From Pseudomonas sp. (GTDB taxonomy: Bacteria; Pseudomonadota; Gammaproteobacteria; Pseudomonadales; Pseudomonadaceae): a DNA stretch of 64,000 bases. The position numbers and the translations under genes are program-made. Below the pieces are notes generated by a model, which did no database searches, was not told the DNA's origin, and was given only the letters and a program-made list of their open reading frames with translations. Positions 9,283 to 17,412 of the stretch are shown here, piece after piece. How positions within the stretch are numbered: the first letter of the stretch is position 1; each line of letters starts with the position of its first letter. The stretch lies in assembly GCA_030656145.1 (NCBI GenBank), contig JAUSOF010000051.1, positions 1 to 64,000 on the forward strand, given 5' to 3'.

Positions 9283-9309
9283 CTATCGGCGACAGCATGG
9301 GTTTCTTGA
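9283..9309 (-). promoter_or_regulatory. Sigma-28 (FliA)-type promoter of the TlpQ-like receptor
   Basis: Read on the minus strand, TCAA is followed by exactly 15 bases and GCCGATAG; the flagellar sigma-28 consensus is TAAA-N15-GCCGATAA. The -10 box ends 33 nt before the start codon, giving a short leader. This fits late-flagellar control of a chemoreceptor gene. Confidence 0.65.
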
Positions 9310-9589
9310 TCGGGCTGGCGGTATTGCTGCGAAATGTAGGTGTTTGCTGGGGCCGCTGGCCAGTGCTTGTGCTGGGATTATGCACGGGTGATTGATATTT
9401 AACACATTGCATTTTTGACACTTCACGCCACTTACGGCAGAGTGCTCGGCTTTTTTCCGGGTACCACGCTTGCGCCGCTCAATCAGCGCCTCTACGGCGG
9501 CCGCGCTGACCACGCATCTGCAGTCAGGTGTTTGGCCATGTAACACCCCACCTTGGTTTCTTCCAGCAAAGCTTCATTAGGAGCGGTTC
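9310..9589. other. Rest of the divergent intergenic region
   Basis: Between the receptor promoter and the transporter start there is an AT-rich patch near 9390-9420 with a TTGACA hexamer at 9415-9420 on the plus strand, a possible -35 element for the transporter, though the matching -10 is weak. A ribosome-binding AGGAG precedes the transporter ATG. No gene was recognised here. Confidence 0.4.
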
Positions 9590-10909
9590 ATGAATGCAGT
9601 AATTGCGGCGGTCGGCATCATGCTGGTCCTCAGCCTGTGCCGCGTGCACGTAGTGGTAGCGCTGATCCTCGGTGCACTGGCCGGTGGCGTGCTCGGCGGG
9701 TTGGGTGTGGAGGGCTCTCTGGCTGCTTTCAATCGGGGGCTTGGCGGTGGGGCGACGGTGGCGCTGTCCTATGCCTTGCTCGGTGCCTTTGCTGTGGCTA
9801 TCGCCAAGTCCGGGTTGGCTCATGCGCTGGCCGACAAGGCCCTGGCTCTGGTCGGTAAACAGGATGTGCAGGGAGGCGGGGTGCTCAAATGGGTGTTGAT
9901 TGCATTACTGCTGGCGGTCGCGATTGCCTCGCAGAACGTGCTGCCGATCCACATCGCCTTCATTCCGCTACTGGTGCCACCATTGCTCTATGTGTTGAGC
10001 AAGCTGCAGCTCGATCGCCGGCTGATTGCCTGCGTACTGACCTTTGGCCTGATCACGCCCTATATGTTCCTGCCGGTTGGTTTTGGCGGCATCTTTCTCA
10101 ATGAGATCCTGCTGGCCAACGTGGCCAAGGCCGGGGTCGACGTGACTGGCATTAGCATCACCGAAGCCATGGCAATTCCGGCGCTGGGCATGCTCTTCGG
10201 TTTGCTGGTGGCGGTGTTGTTCAGCTACCGCAAGAAGCGTGTGTATGACTTGGCCAAGATCGAGCAGGCAGAGCGCATCGACGTGGCCTACAACCCTCTT
10301 AGCCTACTTGTGGCTGCTGTGGCGATTGGTGCCGCGTTTGTCGTGCAGTTGTGGCTGGATTCGATGATCATCGGCGCGTTGGTCGGGTTTGTGATCTTCT
10401 CGGTGTCCGGTGTCGTGCGCTGGAAAGAGGCTGATGGCCTGTTCACCGAGGGCATGAAGATGATGGCGATGATCGGTTTCATCATGATCGCCGCCGCCGG
10501 CTTCGCCGAGGTGATGAAGGCTACCGGGGAGGTTAAAACCCTGGTTGACAGTTCCGCCGCATTGATTGGGCATGACAAGGCTATTGGCGCGCTGCTGATG
10601 CTGTTGGTTGGCCTGCTGGTAACCATGGGTATCGGCTCGTCGTTCTCCACGGTACCGATCATTGCCGCTATTTTCGTGCCGCTGGGCGTACAGCTGGGTT
10701 TCAGCCCGCTGGCTATTGTCTGCATTGTTGGTACCGCAGGTGCCCTGGGCGATGCCGGCTCGCCGGCCTCGGATTCGACCCTCGGCCCGACCTCGGGTCT
10801 GAATGTCGATGGCCAACATAACCATATCTGGGATAGCGTGGTACCGACCTTCCTGCATTACAACCTGCCGCTGCTGGTATTCGGCTGGGCGGCAGCGATG
10901 GTGCTGTAA
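9590..10909 (+). CDS. Na+/H+ antiporter-family (YuiF/NhaC-type) transporter
   Basis: A 439-residue polytopic inner-membrane protein with about 10-12 hydrophobic segments and a short charged loop near residue 210. Its repeated half-motifs, for example the [15 protein letters not shown] segment and the late [21 protein letters not shown] loop, are typical of the NhaC/YuiF branch of the ion-transporter superfamily, which includes antiporters and amino-acid permeases such as the Bacillus histidine transporter YuiF. Substrate is not determined. It lies between two chemoreceptor genes, as in P. aeruginosa (PA2653, from memory); the divergent TlpQ-like receptor senses histamine/polyamines there, so an imidazole or amine substrate is a reasonable guess. 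An intrinsic terminator follows. Confidence 0.85.
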   Translation: MNAVIAAVGIMLVLSLCRVHVVVALILGALAGGVLGGLGVEGSLAAFNRGLGGGATVALSYALLGAFAVAIAKSGLAHALADKALALVGKQDVQGGGVLKWVLIALLLAVAIASQNVLPIHIAFIPLLVPPLLYVLSKLQLDRRLIACVLTFGLITPYMFLPVGFGGIFLNEILLANVAKAGVDVTGISITEAMAIPALGMLFGLLVAVLFSYRKKRVYDLAKIEQAERIDVAYNPLSLLVAAVAIGAAFVVQLWLDSMIIGALVGFVIFSVSGVVRWKEADGLFTEGMKMMAMIGFIMIAAAGFAEVMKATGEVKTLVDSSAALIGHDKAIGALLMLLVGLLVTMGIGSSFSTVPIIAAIFVPLGVQLGFSPLAIVCIVGTAGALGDAGSPASDSTLGPTSGLNVDGQHNHIWDSVVPTFLHYNLPLLVFGWAAAMVL

Positions 10910-10963
10910 ACAGGAGATTGGCGGGCAGTAACTTCTCCAGCCAATAGTCGCTTTATTTCCTGA

Positions 10964-10995
10964 CGGGACTGCCGATAGATCGGTAGTCCCGTTTT
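10964..10995 (+). terminator. Intrinsic terminator after the transporter
   Basis: CGGGACTGCCGAT and ATCGGTAGTCCCG form a 13-bp stem with one G-U pair and a two-base centre, followed by TTTT. The left arm also contains GCCGATAG, identical to the -10 of the TlpQ promoter, but no TAAA-like box lies 15 bp upstream, so the terminator reading is preferred. Confidence 0.85.
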
Positions 10996-11024
10996 GCTTT
11001 GTAAAGCCTATAAGGAAAATAATA

Positions 11025-12707
11025 ATGCGCCTGACATTAAAAACCAAAGTGGTGTTGCTTGCCCTGGTGCCGGTGATTCTGTTCGCCGTTGTGCTCAGCG
11101 GTGCGGCTGCCAAGGTGTTGCAGAGCCTGGCGGCCAAGGAAATAACGGAAACCCGCGAGCGACTGATCCAGGAAAAACGCGTCGAGCTCGAGCACTATAT
11201 TCAGATTGCCTTGGGGGCAGTGCAGGGCCTGTATGCCGAGGCGGCTCAAGGCGACATGGCCAGTCGCGAGAAGGCTATCGCGGTGCTGTCGAAGATCAAA
11301 TTTGGCAACGATGGTTACTTCTTTGCTCATGACTCCAATGTCGTGCGCCTATTTCGCAGCGATAGCCCGGCGGACGTAGGGGTCAGCCTAGCTGATCGAC
11401 GCGATCCGAACGGCGTCTACACTAACCGTGAGCTGGTCAACGTTGCCAAGAACAACACCTACTTTGTGAATTACTCTTCGCCGTTACCGTCCAACGACAG
11501 GGTCATTGTGCCGAAATTGGCTTACAGCTATTACCTGCCGAAGTGGGACATGGCGCTGGGTACCGCGCTCAACCTGGACGGTGTCGAAGCACAGATCGGC
11601 AAGATTCAGGGTGAGATCGACGAACGCATCAGTACGATCATTACCAGTATTCTGATCATTGCCGTGGCCCTGCTGTTGGTCTTTGGCGTCCTCGGTGTGG
11701 TGCTGAGTAATAACTTCCTGCGGCCGTTGCAACAGATAAAAGACAACCTTGATGACATTGCCGCAGGCGAGGGTGACCTGACCCGTCGCCTGCCAATCAG
11801 CGGTGACGACGAACTGGGTCAGCTGGCCGGGTCATTCAACCGCTTTGTCGAGAAGATCCACAACCTGGTTCGTCAGATTGCTGAAATGACCGGGCAGCTG
11901 ACCGAGTTGGTCGGCCAGGTTTCGACTCAGACTCAGCGTTCCGAACAGGCCATGCAGCAACAGCGTCACGAAACCGATCAGGTGGCCACTGCGATCAATG
12001 AGATGTCCGCTGCGGCCCATGAGGTTGCACGGAGTGCCCAGGGCGCTGCCGAAGCCGCGCAGAAGACTGATCAGGAAGGCCAGGCGGCCAAGCGCGTGGT
12101 TGATGGCAGCATCGAGCGCATCCATGCCCTGGTGCAGGATATCCGCGACAGTGGCTTGTCCCTCGACAGCCTGCAGAATGATGTGTCGTCGATTGTCAGT
12201 GTGCTTGATGTGATTCGCTCAATTGCCGAGCAAACCAACTTGCTGGCACTCAATGCGGCTATCGAAGCAGCCCGTGCCGGTGAGGCTGGGCGGGGATTTG
12301 CCGTGGTCGCCGACGAGGTACGTGCCCTGGCCAGCCGTACCCAGCAAAGCACCCAGGAAATCCAGGGCATGATAGACCGCTTGCAGAAAGGGACGAATCA
12401 GGCCGTGGTTTCGATGCGCCAATCCAGTGACGCTGGGGAGCTCACCAGCGAGCAAGCTAATAAGGCGGGTTCGTCGCTGGATGCCATTGCGCAATTGATT
12501 GCCACCATCAACTCAATGAATGCGCAGATCGCCAGCGCTGCCGAAGAGCAGACTGCGGTGGCAGAGGAGATCAATCGTAGCGTGCATCAGATTGCAGTGG
12601 CTGTAGACAGCGTCGCCGACGAAACCCAGCAAGGGGCACAAACTGCGCGCAATCTGTCCGGGCTCGGTGAGCGCCTGGGAGCGTTGGTTCGACAGTTTCG
12701 CATCTGA
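11025..12707 (+). CDS. ctpM: Methyl-accepting chemotaxis protein with sCache sensor, CtpM-like
   Basis: A 560-residue chemoreceptor. TM1 is about residues 8-30; the periplasmic part (about 31-200) is a single Cache domain of the sCache_2 type, shown by [16 protein letters not shown] and the later [17 protein letters not shown]2 is about 204-227. HAMP ([19 protein letters not shown]) and the signalling domain with the invariant hairpin follow. It ends VRQFRI without a CheR-tethering pentapeptide. sCache_2 receptors bind C2-C4 carboxylates, and the syntenic P. aeruginosa receptor CtpM senses malate, so an organic acid is the likely ligand here; this is inference. An intrinsic terminator follows 14 bp after the stop. 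Confidence 0.83.
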   Translation: MRLTLKTKVVLLALVPVILFAVVLSGAAAKVLQSLAAKEITETRERLIQEKRVELEHYIQIALGAVQGLYAEAAQGDMASREKAIAVLSKIKFGNDGYFFAHDSNVVRLFRSDSPADVGVSLADRRDPNGVYTNRELVNVAKNNTYFVNYSSPLPSNDRVIVPKLAYSYYLPKWDMALGTALNLDGVEAQIGKIQGEIDERISTIITSILIIAVALLLVFGVLGVVLSNNFLRPLQQIKDNLDDIAAGEGDLTRRLPISGDDELGQLAGSFNRFVEKIHNLVRQIAEMTGQLTELVGQVSTQTQRSEQAMQQQRHETDQVATAINEMSAAAHEVARSAQGAAEAAQKTDQEGQAAKRVVDGSIERIHALVQDIRDSGLSLDSLQNDVSSIVSVLDVIRSIAEQTNLLALNAAIEAARAGEAGRGFAVVADEVRALASRTQQSTQEIQGMIDRLQKGTNQAVVSMRQSSDAGELTSEQANKAGSSLDAIAQLIATINSMNAQIASAAEEQTAVAEEINRSVHQIAVAVDSVADETQQGAQTARNLSGLGERLGALVRQFRI

Positions 12708-12721
12708 GTGCCTTGTACCTA

Positions 12722-12744
12722 AAACCCGGCCTGGCCGGGTTTCT
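12722..12744 (+). terminator. Intrinsic terminator after the CtpM-like receptor
   Basis: AAACCCGGCC and GGCCGGGTTT are perfect arms around a single T, followed by TTTC. It directly follows the receptor stop codon. Confidence 0.9.
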
Positions 12745-13183
12745 ATGGGGTACATAGCCAAAGCGCGGAATCTGTAGAAGATCCCCCGTCGTCCAGACGC
12801 CGCGCTGTCGCGCAGCAAACTGGAGGCAATGGTGTCTGTCGGCTGGTGGGCACCTGTAGGAGCGGCGGGGACGCCCAGTCCCATGGCCGCGATGGGTTTC
12901 GCGGCCATGGCCCGCTCCCATATAGCCTTCATAACCCATAAAATCAATGGCATACGGGTAGTTTGATGGGAGCGGACGCACCCTGTAGGTGTTGCATGGG
13001 TGCCTGGGTAAGAATGACATTGCTTGAGGCTGTAATGAGTAGGGTGACGCGAGGCCGCCCAGGTCATACGCACCAATAATCTTCAACTTGCCATGGTGTG
13101 CACGGCGCGCCCTCCGGGATCAGGCCCCTTCACAACTTAAGTGCCGACGGCTGGGCGCAACAGTTAACGGGTACATAACCAAC
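12745..13183. repeat. Gene-free region with REP-like hairpins
   Basis: No credible gene. A REP-like unit spans 12856-12921: outer TAGGAGCGG and CCGCTCCCA arms, and an inner perfect 10-bp stem CCATGGCCGC / GCGGCCATGG (12881-12910). GGGAGCGG recurs at 12968-12975, followed by GCACCC and GGGTGC arms at 12978-13003. GGAGCGG...CCGCTCC elements are typical of Pseudomonas intergenic repeats. Confidence 0.6.
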
Positions 13184-13218
13184 AAAAAAGCCCCGGCATT
13201 GCTGCCGGGGCTTTTTTT
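13184..13218 (-). terminator. Intrinsic terminator of aceA
   Basis: A GCCCCGGCA / TGCCGGGGC stem is flanked by an A-run and a T-run (plus-strand view), so it can work in both directions. It lies 52 nt past the aceA stop on the minus strand. Confidence 0.9.
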
Positions 13219-13269
13219 GTCGCGGACTCGGTCGAGGTGCGTGGTCCTGACCGAGCGAACCTCAGGCTA

Positions 13270-14865
13270 TTAGCTGAACTGGTTCATGGTGTTGTCTTTG
13301 CCGCCGGCTTTCAGGGCCGCTTCACCAGCGAAGTACTCTTTGTGAGCGTCGCCTAGGTCAGAACCGGACATGTTCTGGTGCTTAACGCAGGCGATACCCT
13401 GACGGATTTCCTCGCGCTGAACGCCTTTCACGTAGGCCAGCATGCCCTGGTCTGCGAAGTACCCTTTGGCCAGGTTGTCGGTGGACAGCGCGGCGGTGTG
13501 GTACGTCGGCAGAGTGATCAGGTGGTGGAAGATACCAGCCTGGGCAGAAGCGTCGCGCTGGAAGGTGCGAATGCTTTCGTCAGCGATTTGAGCCAGCTCG
13601 GTTGCGTCGTAATCAACGCTCATCAGCTTGGCACGGTCGTAGGCCGAAACGTCTTTGCCTGCGGCAGCGAGGTTGTCGAATGCCTGCTGACGGAAGTTCA
13701 GAGTCCAGTTGAACGATGGGCTGTTGTTGTAAACCAGCTTGGCGTTCGGAATGGTTTTACGGATTTCGTTAACCATTTCTGCGATCTGACCGACGTGTGG
13801 CTTCTCGGTTTCGATCCACAGCATGTCAGCGCCGTTCTGCAGCGACGTGATGCTGTCCAGTACGCAACGTGCTTCACCGGTGCCAGCGCGGAACTGGAAC
13901 AGGTTGGACGGCAGACGCTTAGGACGCAGCAGCTTACCGCCACGGTTGATGACTACGTCGCCGTTCTGCATGTCGGCAGCAGAAACTTCTTCGCAATCCA
14001 GGAAGGAGTTGTACTGGTCGCCCAGGTCGCCCGGCTCTTTGGTCACTGCGATTTGCTTGGTCAGGCCAGCGCCCAAGGAGTCGGTACGTGCAACGATTAC
14101 GCCGTTGTCGATGCCCAGTTCCAAGAATGCGTAGCGAACAGCGTTGATCTTGGCGATGAAGTCGGCGTGAGGAACGGTAACTTTACCGTCCTGGTGGCCG
14201 CACTGCTTCTCGTCAGAAACCTGGTTTTCGATCTGGATGCAGCAAGCGCCTGCTTCGATCATGCGCTTGGCCAGCAGATAAGTGGCTTCTGGGTTACCAA
14301 AACCGGCGTCGATGTCGGCGATGATTGGCACTACGTGAGTTTCGTAGTTGTCGATCTGGTTCTGCAGGTCAGCAGCTTTGGCGTTGTCGCCAGCAGCGCG
14401 GGCAGTGTCCAGAGCGGTGAACAGCAGGTCCAGTTCGCGGGCATCAGCCTGGCGCAGGAAGGTGTACAGCTCTTCGATCAGGCCGGAAACCGAGGTTTTC
14501 TCGTGCATGGACTGATCCGGCAGCGGACCGAAATCCGAACGCAGAGCAGCAACCATCCAGCCCGACAGGTAGAGGTAGCGCTTGTTGGTGGTCTTGAGGT
14601 GCTTCTTGATCGAAATCAGCTTCTGCTGACCGATGAAACCATGCCAGCAGCCCAGGGACTGGGTGTAGACGGAGGAGTCAGCATCGTACTCAGCCATGTC
14701 TTTACGCATGATGTCAGCAGTGTACTGAGCGATTTCCAGACCGGTTTTGAAACGGTTCTGGGCGCGCATGCGGGCCACGGACTCAGGGTCGATAGCGCTC
14801 CAGCTGCTGCCAGCGGCGGCTTTAACGGCGGCAACGGCTTTGATGTCGTTTTGATAAGCTGACAT
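13270..14865 (-). CDS. aceA: Isocitrate lyase
   Basis: A 531-residue isocitrate lyase that splits isocitrate into glyoxylate and succinate, the entry of the glyoxylate shunt used on acetate, fatty acids and leucine. The active-site loop is EKQCGH with catalytic Cys222; E. coli has KKCGH, while the long form with this loop is usual in pseudomonads. The metal-binding DIDAGFG (184-190) and the late NNSPSFNW signature are intact. The start is the ATG at 14865 (MSAYQNDIK), preceded by AAGGA; the upstream in-frame start at 14946 would add 27 residues foreign to the family. A long gene-free leader (to about 15.3 kb) with a regulatory inverted repeat lies upstream. Confidence 0.96.
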   Translation of the reverse strand: MSAYQNDIKAVAAVKAAAGSSWSAIDPESVARMRAQNRFKTGLEIAQYTADIMRKDMAEYDADSSVYTQSLGCWHGFIGQQKLISIKKHLKTTNKRYLYLSGWMVAALRSDFGPLPDQSMHEKTSVSGLIEELYTFLRQADARELDLLFTALDTARAAGDNAKAADLQNQIDNYETHVVPIIADIDAGFGNPEATYLLAKRMIEAGACCIQIENQVSDEKQCGHQDGKVTVPHADFIAKINAVRYAFLELGIDNGVIVARTDSLGAGLTKQIAVTKEPGDLGDQYNSFLDCEEVSAADMQNGDVVINRGGKLLRPKRLPSNLFQFRAGTGEARCVLDSITSLQNGADMLWIETEKPHVGQIAEMVNEIRKTIPNAKLVYNNSPSFNWTLNFRQQAFDNLAAAGKDVSAYDRAKLMSVDYDATELAQIADESIRTFQRDASAQAGIFHHLITLPTYHTAALSTDNLAKGYFADQGMLAYVKGVQREEIRQGIACVKHQNMSGSDLGDAHKEYFAGEAALKAGGKDNTMNQFS

Positions 14866-15512
14866 GGTCAATCCTTCAAAGTATGTGTTTGGTTGAGCAC
14901 CGACTTTCCCACTCAAGACCCAGAGGTCATGGTTGCGGGGGCTCACAACAGAACTAAAGAAAGAGACCAGGACGCTGTTGCAGCTTGGAGGAGGGGGGAT
15001 GAAACGAACAGTGCGTCGACTACAGCTGCTGCAAATGATTGTTTCATTTGGCGTCCATTGGACGACTCAGTAGGCTGTAACGTTCTGCTGGCTGCTACGT
15101 TGAAGCGCTTCCCCGTCCCTCAGGACAACTTCGTTCCAGTCGCAATCTCGTCGAACTGCCTTGTGGGCTTTACAACACGAACCGGCTCCGGCGGTAAGCT
15201 GGAACACGACCCGGAGACCCTTTCCAGGGCCCCTGATTAGCGGGAGCGAGGCCATGATGCCTCTGCCAAAAGTGTTCGTCAAACGTTTTGTAGTGCTTTT
15301 TCGCGACTACTACATAAGTATTACGACGACCGGCAAGTCAGGGGTTGTGAAAAAATCGAGCGTCACGGCGAGAATCTATCCTGGCGCCTTCGGCAAGGCG
15401 GACCAGGGGAGCGCAGGGGTCTGAAGTGAGCTCGATGCCCCTGCTTGTCACCTGACGCAACGCCAGTAGCGGGCACCTGGAGGTGGTCGCAGCAGCCGAG
15501 CGTTACTCTGCT
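14866..15512. other. 647-bp gene-free region upstream of aceA
   Basis: No convincing protein gene. On the aceA side the minus strand reads as a long possible leader. TGTAGT at 15289-15294 and ACTACA at 15309-15314 form an inverted repeat with a 14-base spacer. A second hairpin, GCAGGGG (15413-15419) with CCCCTGC (15438-15444), lies nearer the secretin-like gene. Small open frames on both strands lack family resemblance. Confidence 0.55.
15289..15314. promoter_or_regulatory. Inverted TGTAGT/ACTACA site upstream of aceA
   Basis: TGTAGT, 14 bases, ACTACA, extended by T on the left and TAA on the right. From memory, inverted TGTAGT/ACTACA hexamers are the target of RccR, the RpiR-family regulator of Pseudomonas gluconeogenic and glyoxylate genes, which include aceA. 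The exact spacer for RccR needs checking. The site is 424 bp before the aceA start. Confidence 0.5.
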
Positions 15513-16322
15513 TTAATCGGTGATCTCGACCTTTACCCGCAGGCTCATGTCCTCGCGTCCTTGGGTCGATCGCTGGTGTAGAACGCCGTCTCGTTCAACC
15601 TGGCTCTGCTGGTTAACGCCGCCGATGCTGATCCATTCGCCAAGACGGCCGCTAACCCGGGTGTCGGTATTCTGGATGTCGATTACCCCGGGCTGCGAGT
15701 GGCTCAGGCGGTCCCGATTGCTACTGATATTGATATGCACAATTTCGCCAGTGAGGCTGGCCGTCACGTAGAAGCCGCGCATGACGTCGCGGTATTCGGT
15801 GCTGTTATATATCTGGCCGTAAGGGCCGCTGCTGCTCGAGTTGAGCGGCACGCTTTGGCCGACCTGAATCAGCGCCGGGTAGCCCTCGGTGGCTTGCACG
15901 TGTTGGGTGCCGCCGCCACGGCTGTCGGTCGTGCGGCTGATGATGCGCACCTGGTCGCGGCCGTTGATTTCGCCCTGGCCAATCTGCACTTGGGCACCGC
16001 CGGCGCTCAGTGTGCCGTCGGCGCGATAGCCTCGGTCGTTCTGAAAGCTGGATTCCGAGCTGTCGACGCTGATCAGCAAGCGCCGGGGGCGCGTGTCCAG
16101 TTGCTCGAGTAATTGGCGGATTTCCTCGATCTTGGCCGGCGTGGCGTTGACGATCAACTGGTTGCCGTAAGCATTGACGCGTCCTTCGTTGCCCAGCACC
16201 GACTGCACCACCGGCAGCACATCATCGGCGGTACGGTAATTCAGCGGGATCACTTCGGTGGCCGCACTTAGGGGTAGGGCGATACAGAGCAGCAGAGCCG
16301 CGAGCAAATTAGGTGCACTCAT
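15513..16322 (-). CDS. Short secretin-like periplasmic protein lacking a full secretin barrel
   Basis: A 269-residue protein with a signal peptide (residues 1-20, ending PLSAA), a secretin N1-type domain (about 22-78: EVIPLNYRTADDVLPVVQSV, then QLIVNATPAKIEEIRQLLEQ) and the beginning of a secretin-like beta region (about 80-269, including YPALIQVGQSVPL). True secretins are 400-700 residues and carry several N domains, a complete barrel and an S domain; this one has one N domain and a shortened C-terminus. The ATG at 16322 overlaps the stop of the preceding gene by ATGA, so the longer start at 16367 is rejected. I recall similar proteins at the same place in other pseudomonads. Function unknown. 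Confidence 0.78.
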   Translation of the reverse strand: MSAPNLLAALLLCIALPLSAATEVIPLNYRTADDVLPVVQSVLGNEGRVNAYGNQLIVNATPAKIEEIRQLLEQLDTRPRRLLISVDSSESSFQNDRGYRADGTLSAGGAQVQIGQGEINGRDQVRIISRTTDSRGGGTQHVQATEGYPALIQVGQSVPLNSSSSGPYGQIYNSTEYRDVMRGFYVTASLTGEIVHINISSNRDRLSHSQPGVIDIQNTDTRVSGRLGEWISIGGVNQQSQVERDGVLHQRSTQGREDMSLRVKVEITD

Positions 16323-16957
16323 AGCAGAAAACTCCGTACATCTGGGTCGGTAATGCTGGCCTGCCAAGCCTGATCGAATTGTCTCTGACGCAAGCGTACA
16401 CGGGCAGGGTCCTGATATAGCGCGTAGCCGGCAAATTGCTCGGGCTCCGGGCGCAGCAGCAAACCGCAGTCATCGGCCAGTAAGAAGGCTACTTCCTCAC
16501 AGGGATAGTCTGGGTGCAACTTGCGGATATGCAGATTGCTCGACAAACGGCGCGACAAGCCCAGCAAACGATGGCCCTGCTTAACCGCCCGACTGAGATC
16601 TTTGACCAAGATGCGCAGGCGATTTTTCGGGTTGGCTAGGAGCAACCGGGTGCAGGCCTCCTGGACGCTGCGGTGATGATACAGCCAAGGCTCCAGGTCG
16701 GTGCTGTAGATGCACAGGCTGCGCTGGGCTTGCTGGAGCATTGCCAGCACGTGGGCGCGGGCCATCTGGGGCCGATCGAAACGCTCCAGTGCCAGGTGCT
16801 CGCCGAGGATGAATGGAGCGGGCTCTTCCAGTCGGGATTCGCTTGAGGCTGGTTCGGGGTTGCGCACGGCAAAACGCCCCGGCGACTTAAACTCGATGGC
16901 GGGAAGCGCTGCTGGCTCGTTGCTCTCGGTTGCGTCTGACGGGGCGTCCTGGTTCAT
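16319..16957 (-). CDS. DUF7931-type protein of unknown function
   Basis: A 212-residue cytoplasmic protein. The first 50 residues are polar and probably disordered; the rest is a compact alpha/beta domain with LQQAQRSLCIYSTDLEPWLY and LANPKNRLRILVKDLSRAVKQG, which recalls one half of the phospholipase D fold but has no HxK(x4)D motif. I associate this family with DUF7931, found beside GNAT acetyltransferases in pseudomonads. It lies 26 nt after the GNAT gene and is translationally coupled to the secretin-like gene, so RoxA, GNAT, this protein and the secretin-like protein may form one transcript. No function can be given. Confidence 0.7.
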   Translation of the reverse strand: MNQDAPSDATESNEPAALPAIEFKSPGRFAVRNPEPASSESRLEEPAPFILGEHLALERFDRPQMARAHVLAMLQQAQRSLCIYSTDLEPWLYHHRSVQEACTRLLLANPKNRLRILVKDLSRAVKQGHRLLGLSRRLSSNLHIRKLHPDYPCEEVAFLLADDCGLLLRPEPEQFAGYALYQDPARVRLRQRQFDQAWQASITDPDVRSFLL

Positions 16958-16983
16958 CCTGACCTCGCGGCTATTGTTCGCAG

Positions 16984-17412
16984 CTATTGTTGGCTGTGGC
17001 GCACCATATCTACATGAGGAATACCGGCGTCGAGGTACTCGCCGCTGACAATGGCAAAGCCAAGCCTTTCATAGAAAGGCGTGGCCTGCACCTGGGCGCT
17101 GAGCATTTGTTGTTGCAGGCCGCGTTTTTCCGCTTCGCTGAGTACTGCGCGCAGCAGTGCATCGCCGACGTTCAGGCCGCGCCAATCCTTAAGTACCGAA
17201 ACCCGACCAATATGGCCGTCCGGCAGCAGGCGAGCGGTACCTATTGGGTAGTCACCCTCGTAGACGAGGAAGTGCAATGCCTCTGCGTCTTCAGCGTCCC
17301 ATTCGAGCTCCGGCGGTACCGCTTGCTCGGCAATAAACACTGACTCGCGGATGCGCCGCAGCTCGGCATTGTCTTTTTGCCAGTCAGCCAGGCGTATGTG
17401 AATGCTATTCAT
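16984..17412 (-). CDS. GNAT-family N-acetyltransferase
   Basis: A 142-residue single-domain acetyltransferase. The acetyl-CoA-binding core is visible: IGTARLLPDGHIGRVSVLKD (motif A strand and loop) followed by RGLNVGDALLRAVLSEAEKRG and the C-terminal TPFYERLGF motif. It resembles the ElaA/YjcF branch, which begins with an IRESVFIAEQ segment as here. The ATG at 17412 overlaps the end of the oxygenase gene by eight bases; a TTG two codons upstream is less likely. Substrate unknown; the neighbouring ribosomal oxygenase does not prove a ribosomal target. Confidence 0.85.
   Translation of the reverse strand: MNSIHIRLADWQKDNAELRRIRESVFIAEQAVPPELEWDAEDAEALHFLVYEGDYPIGTARLLPDGHIGRVSVLKDWRGLNVGDALLRAVLSEAEKRGLQQQMLSAQVQATPFYERLGFAIVSGEYLDAGIPHVDMVRHSQQ

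Noticed and set aside
9283-9546. Possible 87-residue gene between receptor and transporter
   Set aside because: It overlaps the sigma-28 promoter and has no domain; cysteine- and basic-rich sequence of a random frame.
10971-10978. GCCGATAG as a sigma-28 -10 box for the CtpM-like gene
   Set aside because: It is part of a terminator stem and TTTA, not TAAA, stands 15 bp upstream.
12513-13086. Minus-strand frames across the end of the CtpM-like gene and the repeat region
   Set aside because: They run through a terminator and REP-like hairpins and lack any family pattern.
13378-14862. 494-residue open frame on the plus strand opposite aceA
   Set aside because: It is antisense to a well-conserved enzyme and has no recognisable domain; long antisense frames are common in GC-rich Pseudomonas genes.
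14893-15424. Small plus-strand frames upstream of aceA
   Set aside because: Low-complexity sequence without a ribosome-binding site, crossing the aceA leader; better read as regulatory DNA.
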